Shown here: positions 22,603 to 26,144 of the stretch, one piece after another
How the letters are laid out: every line of letters starts with the position of its first letter
Numbering within the stretch: position 1 is the stretch's first letter
Assembly: GCA_937952975.1 (NCBI GenBank)
Contig: CALFXX010000099.1
Span: 1 to 26,144 of the forward strand
Length of the DNA: 26,144 nucleotides
Reading direction: 5' to 3'
From: an uncultured Alcaligenaceae bacterium
Lineage (GTDB): Bacteria > Pseudomonadota > Gammaproteobacteria > Burkholderiales > Burkholderiaceae_B
Translations under genes and position numbers: made by a program
The notes under the pieces: model-generated
Told to the model about the DNA's origin: nothing
The model's input: only the letters and a program-made list of their open reading frames with translations
The model's database searches: none

Positions 22603-24305
22603 GCGATGTTTCCTTGATAACCGTAGAGCGAGCGCGCTGCTTCAAGCGTGATGTAGCCGTCTAGCAGATCGGCTTCTATTGAGGCAACAGCGCGCTCTTT
22701 CGGGTCGCCGTAGCCACCGCTGCCGGCGGGTTGCAAGAGCACTCGGTCGCCTAAGTGCACGATCTCGGTTGCGCCTTTGCTTGGCATGGTGCGTTCGGTG
22801 CCGTCCGGACTCACGATGCGACACTCAAACAGGCCGCCTGCCAAGCCGCCAAAATAGCCCTCTGGGGCCGCTTGGCCGCGTTCGCCTGCCGCTGTCACGG
22901 TGGCCTCTTCGAAGCCGACGCGATAAGTGCGCCGTGAGGTTAAGCCCCCGCGCCACCGACCGGCGCCGCCGCTGTCGGGTACAAGCGCCCAGGCTTCGAC
23001 AGTGATGGGCATGGTTTGTTCGATAAACTCAACGGGCAGAGCACCGGCGTTGCCCACATAGACGCGAATGCCATTAATGCCATCACGTGTGGCGCGAGCA
23101 CCCATGCCGCCGCCATGCGGTTCGACCAAACTGATGAACTCTTTTCCGGTGCGACGCACCCGTTCCTCGTCTGGATCGCGTCCACCGAACACGCCCGAAC
23201 AGGCTGCACAGTTGCTTTGACCAATCACGCGTTCGGGCACGGCTTGCGACAGCGCCTTTAAGCAAAGGTCGATCACGCGTGGTGAAGTTTCAGTGTTACC
23301 ACTCACGACTGAGGCCGGAAAGGTACAGTTCACGATGCTGCCCAGGGGCGCTTCGATCGTCACGGGGCGATAGCAACCTTGATTGATGGGTATCGCGACA
23401 TCGGTGAGCGCCTTGACCGTAAACCAGGTGCTGTTGCAGGTCACCGCCAAGGGGCAATTGATCCCACCGCGCGCTTGTTTGCCTGTACCGGTGTAATCAA
23501 AGTGAATCTGATCGCCTGCGACGGTGACCTTAACTTTGATTGGGATATTCGCGCCCGACCAACCAGGCGACTGCACCCCTTCAACGAAATCTTCGGCCTC
23601 ATAGACCCCGTCAGGGATGCCGCGAATCGCTTCGCGCATCAAGGTTTCAGAATGATCGAGCGAGCGTTTCATGGCATCGCGCAAGGCGTCTGCGCCATAC
23701 TTTTTAACCAAGGACTGAATCCGCTGATCACCAACAAACGTGCCGGCATATTGCGCCTGAATATCAAGCAGGCGACCTTCTGGATCGCGTGTGTTGCTCA
23801 CGATCATGTTTTGTACGTCGCGAACGATCTCATCGTTACGAAACAGCAGTACCGGTGGGATACGAATGCCTTCGCCATAGATGTCCCAGGTGTTCAGCGC
23901 GTAGCTACCCGGAGCCTGACCACCGATGTCGTTCCAGTGGCCGCGGGTCATGACAAAGGCGACGATTTCATTGTCAACAAAAACAGGGCGCGTGATTTGA
24001 ATATCGGGTTGATGATTACCACCGCCAAGGTAAGCGTCGTTGCTGATGATCACATCGCCGGGTCGCAAGTTGTCGCGACCGATCGCTTCAACCGATACTT
24101 TGGTCGAGATGACGGCTGAGCCCAACATCGTTGGGATGTCATTGCCTTGTGCGACTAGTTGCATGTGTGCATCAAAGACTGCGGCAGAGGCATCCGCCCC
24201 TAAATGCATGATCGGGCTGGCAGCGGTGCGCATCATGGCGATCTTCATTTCACGCGCGATCGCATACAGTGAATGACGCAGAATTTCATAAACAATCGTT
24301 TGCAT
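22599..24305 (-). CDS. Hydantoinase B/oxoprolinase family subunit
   Basis: This 568-residue HyuB-type subunit has GDVIISNDAYLGGGNHQPDI, the metal-site-like RGHWNDIGG and VVSGNTETSPRVID, and the C-terminal GSGGYGDPKERA, all family landmarks. With HyuA it forms ATP-dependent amide-ring hydrolases (N-methylhydantoinase, 5-oxoprolinase) or acetone-carboxylase-like enzymes. I chose ATG 24305 (MQTIVYEILRHSL) because it lies 7 bp after the hyuA stop with AGGG upstream; a start at 24344 would overlap hyuA by 32 bases and add 13 unrelated residues. The stop overlaps the CoA-transferase start (ATGA). The substrate cannot be assigned. Confidence 0.92.
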   Translation of the reverse strand: MQTIVYEILRHSLYAIAREMKIAMMRTAASPIMHLGADASAAVFDAHMQLVAQGNDIPTMLGSAVISTKVSVEAIGRDNLRPGDVIISNDAYLGGGNHQPDIQITRPVFVDNEIVAFVMTRGHWNDIGGQAPGSYALNTWDIYGEGIRIPPVLLFRNDEIVRDVQNMIVSNTRDPEGRLLDIQAQYAGTFVGDQRIQSLVKKYGADALRDAMKRSLDHSETLMREAIRGIPDGVYEAEDFVEGVQSPGWSGANIPIKVKVTVAGDQIHFDYTGTGKQARGGINCPLAVTCNSTWFTVKALTDVAIPINQGCYRPVTIEAPLGSIVNCTFPASVVSGNTETSPRVIDLCLKALSQAVPERVIGQSNCAACSGVFGGRDPDEERVRRTGKEFISLVEPHGGGMGARATRDGINGIRVYVGNAGALPVEFIEQTMPITVEAWALVPDSGGAGRWRGGLTSRRTYRVGFEEATVTAAGERGQAAPEGYFGGLAGGLFECRIVSPDGTERTMPSKGATEIVHLGDRVLLQPAGSGGYGDPKERAVASIEADLLDGYITLEAARSLYGYQGNIA

Positions 24306-24312
24306 GGTGACC

Positions 24313-26144
24313 CTAAAGTGAAATACGCAAATTACCCACGGCATCGATCCGTGCGGTTTGGCCCGCTTTAAAAATCAGGCAGCTGCTCTGTTCTTCGATA
24401 ATGGCAGGACCCTCGATGACGGCAAGGGGGGCAAGGTGTGCGCGTTGGTAAGTAGGCAGCGCTTGCATACGACCATCGACATACACCTCACGCGAGCGCT
24501 GCGCTACGGGTGCGGCGTTGTGTGCAGTTGACTGTTGCACAACGCCGCGCCAACCTGTGCGCACGCTAGCCTGTACGCGCAAGTTCACTAATACGATCGG
24601 TTGATTCGGCTTAGTGAAGTTCCACATTCGCTTGTGGTTCGTTTCAAAGCCGGCACGAATGGTCGCGATCAAGGCGTGTTGTACAGACGCGTCAAGCAGG
24701 TTGGCAGGGAGGTCGACCGAGATCGAGGCGGGCTGACCGGTGTAGCGGCAATCGGCCCGAAACTGGGTTTGTACCGACTCTGAATGTTGCTGAGCTCCGA
24801 ACGTTTCGAGTGCCTGCTGCCTGAGCTCGGCGCAAAGCGTCGCGATATCGGGTGCAGCAAGGGCCTCTAGTTCGGTTTCAACCGCAGTTTGCCCATCAAA
24901 CTGCCGATCGGCCACGATCATGCCAAAGGCACTGAACAGGCCGGGCAGTGGAGGCACGATCACCTCTTTGATTTCGAGTTCTTCGGCCAGATCAATCGCA
25001 TGCACAGGGCCCGCACCGCCGTAGCACATGTAAGACAACTCTCGCGGATCAAAGCCGCGCTCAACGGTCATCAGGCGCATCGCTTGCGCCATTAAAGCGT
25101 TGGCCACCACCCGCACTGTCCACGCGGCCTCAAGCGCTGTTACCCCCAACGGTTTGGCTAGATGCTCTTCGACTGCATCTGCGGCTGCTTGAGCGTCGAG
25201 TTTGAACTCGCCACCTAAAAACGAATTTGGGTCGACATAACCCAGCAACACATTGCAGTCTGTGACCGTCGGACGCTTGCCGCCCCGACCATAACAGGCG
25301 GGGCCCGGATCAGCCCCCGCGCTTTGGGGGCCAATATGGACACCGCCACCGCTGTCAATCCAGGCGATCGAACCGCCGCCCGCGCCAATTGAGTCGATGT
25401 CGATGGTGGGGGCACGCACGGCATGGGTGTGCAACAGGCTGCTGTTGCGCAGTTCGGGGCGTGACTCTCGAATCAATGAGACATCAAAGGTGGTGCCCCC
25501 CATGTCGCCTAGCAATACGCCGGGCAAGTTCGCCTGTTCGCTTGCGCGTACTGCGGCACTGACGCCGCCCGCAGGACCCGACTCAAGCAAAACGATTGGT
25601 TTGGCTGCAACCACTTCTGCCGATGCCAGCCCTCCGTTGGACTGCATAAATAAAAGCTCACCCGCAAAACCTATCTCTCGTAGCTGCCGATCAAAACGAT
25701 GGATATAGCGCCCGCATACGGGACCCAGCATCGCATTCATCACCGTCGAGCTGGTTCGCTCATACTCCTGCATTTCCGGATTAACTTGAAATGAAGCAGT
25801 AATAAAACGATCCGGTAATAAACGCTTGAGTTCATCGAGCGTTTGCTGTTCGTGTATAGGATTTACATAGGAGTGCATATAGCAAATGGCTACCGCCTCA
25901 ACGTCCGAGTCCTTAATTTTTTTTGCCAAGACGCGCAGAGCGTCCAAGTCCAAGGCAGACTCGACTGAACCGTCTGCGCGCAAACGCTCATCGATCTCGA
26001 GTCGCCAGCGACGCTCAACCAGAGGCTTAGGATTTTCGAATTGCAAGTCATACAAGTCGGCACGATCATGGCGAGATACGCGGCGGATCTCCAAAACATC
26101 CCGAAATCCTTTGGTCGTGATCAGCGCGGTCTTTGCGCCCCGCC
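24313..26144 (-). CDS. Hydantoinase A/oxoprolinase family subunit (N-terminus beyond window)
   Basis: The C-terminal 609 residues are visible. The frame stays open to the window end and reads GAKTALITTKGFRDVLEI upstream of 26094, which is family-typical, so the true start lies outside, perhaps 80-100 residues away. NPEMQEYERTSSTVMNAML, LLESGPAGGVSAA and the ATP-binding GDMGGTTFDVSLI are diagnostic of HyuA, along with DSIGAGGGSIAWID and GPACYGRGGKRPTVTD. HyuA binds ATP and activates the amide or ketone substrate for hydrolysis or carboxylation together with HyuB. It is the first visible gene of the operon hyuA-hyuB-CoA transferase-hydratase; the promoter is off-window. Confidence 0.93.
   Translation of the reverse strand, partial: RGAKTALITTKGFRDVLEIRRVSRHDRADLYDLQFENPKPLVERRWRLEIDERLRADGSVESALDLDALRVLAKKIKDSDVEAVAICYMHSYVNPIHEQQTLDELKRLLPDRFITASFQVNPEMQEYERTSSTVMNAMLGPVCGRYIHRFDRQLREIGFAGELLFMQSNGGLASAEVVAAKPIVLLESGPAGGVSAAVRASEQANLPGVLLGDMGGTTFDVSLIRESRPELRNSSLLHTHAVRAPTIDIDSIGAGGGSIAWIDSGGGVHIGPQSAGADPGPACYGRGGKRPTVTDCNVLLGYVDPNSFLGGEFKLDAQAAADAVEEHLAKPLGVTALEAAWTVRVVANALMAQAMRLMTVERGFDPRELSYMCYGGAGPVHAIDLAEELEIKEVIVPPLPGLFSAFGMIVADRQFDGQTAVETELEALAAPDIATLCAELRQQALETFGAQQHSESVQTQFRADCRYTGQPASISVDLPANLLDASVQHALIATIRAGFETNHKRMWNFTKPNQPIVLVNLRVQASVRTGWRGVVQQSTAHNAAPVAQRSREVYVDGRMQALPTYQRAHLAPLAVIEGPAIIEEQSSCLIFKAGQTARIDAVGNLRISL

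Noticed and set aside
23379..24119. 246-codon plus-strand frame antisense to hyuB
   Set aside because: It lies wholly inside hyuB on the opposite strand and no domain is recognisable. Long antisense frames are common opposite genes of this base composition.
24306..24344. Upstream hyuB start adding 13 residues and overlapping hyuA
   Set aside because: The added residues do not resemble the family N-terminus. ATG 24305 has better spacing after the hyuA stop.

Overview
The window looks like a chromosomal segment of a betaproteobacterium, probably Burkholderiales and perhaps the Alcaligenaceae. This rests on gene content: a urtABCDE urea transporter with the long UrtB, a Bug/TctC solute-binding protein, azurin, tcuA, and a branched-chain-amino-acid-type (LIV) ABC cluster flanked by acyl-CoA ligases. 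I have not measured composition or run any search. Both edges cut a gene: tcuA on the left and hyuA on the right. No rRNA, tRNA, CRISPR array, insertion sequence or phage gene was recognised.

Region 1 (1-6646, minus strand). It holds the start of tcuA (tricarballylate dehydrogenase) and the five-gene urea ABC transporter operon urtABCDE. Upstream of urtA lies a near-consensus sigma-54 promoter (6356-6371), with two NtrC-like dyads about 245 and 295 bp upstream of the predicted start. This is the clearest regulatory signal in the window and implies induction under nitrogen limitation. No urease gene is visible here.

Region 2 (6750-8938). A YggS-type PLP-binding protein on the plus strand converges with a periplasmic PCu(A)C copper chaperone. 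The chaperone lies downstream of a Crp/Fnr-family regulator.

Region 3 (8939-17493, plus strand). Diverging from the regulator is a seven-gene cluster: an AMP-forming acyl-CoA ligase, LivG-, LivH- and LivM-like ABC subunits, a periplasmic binding protein, a LivF-like ATPase and a second, PaaK-like adenylate-forming enzyme with an atypical phosphate loop. The divergent promoter region holds a palindrome with exact CRP spacing but changed half-sites, and the regulator's recognition helix differs from CRP at the matching residues. The cluster looks like an uptake-plus-CoA-activation module for an unknown, probably aromatic or hydrophobic, carboxylate.

Region 4 (17597-19332, minus strand). It holds dprA, with azurin 14 bp downstream.

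Region 5 (19535-26144, minus strand). A tightly coupled catabolic operon runs hyuA, hyuB, a class III CoA-transferase and an enoyl-CoA hydratase, followed by a Bug-type binding protein. It plausibly takes up and degrades a cyclic amide or related organic acid through CoA thioesters, but the substrate cannot be read from the sequence.
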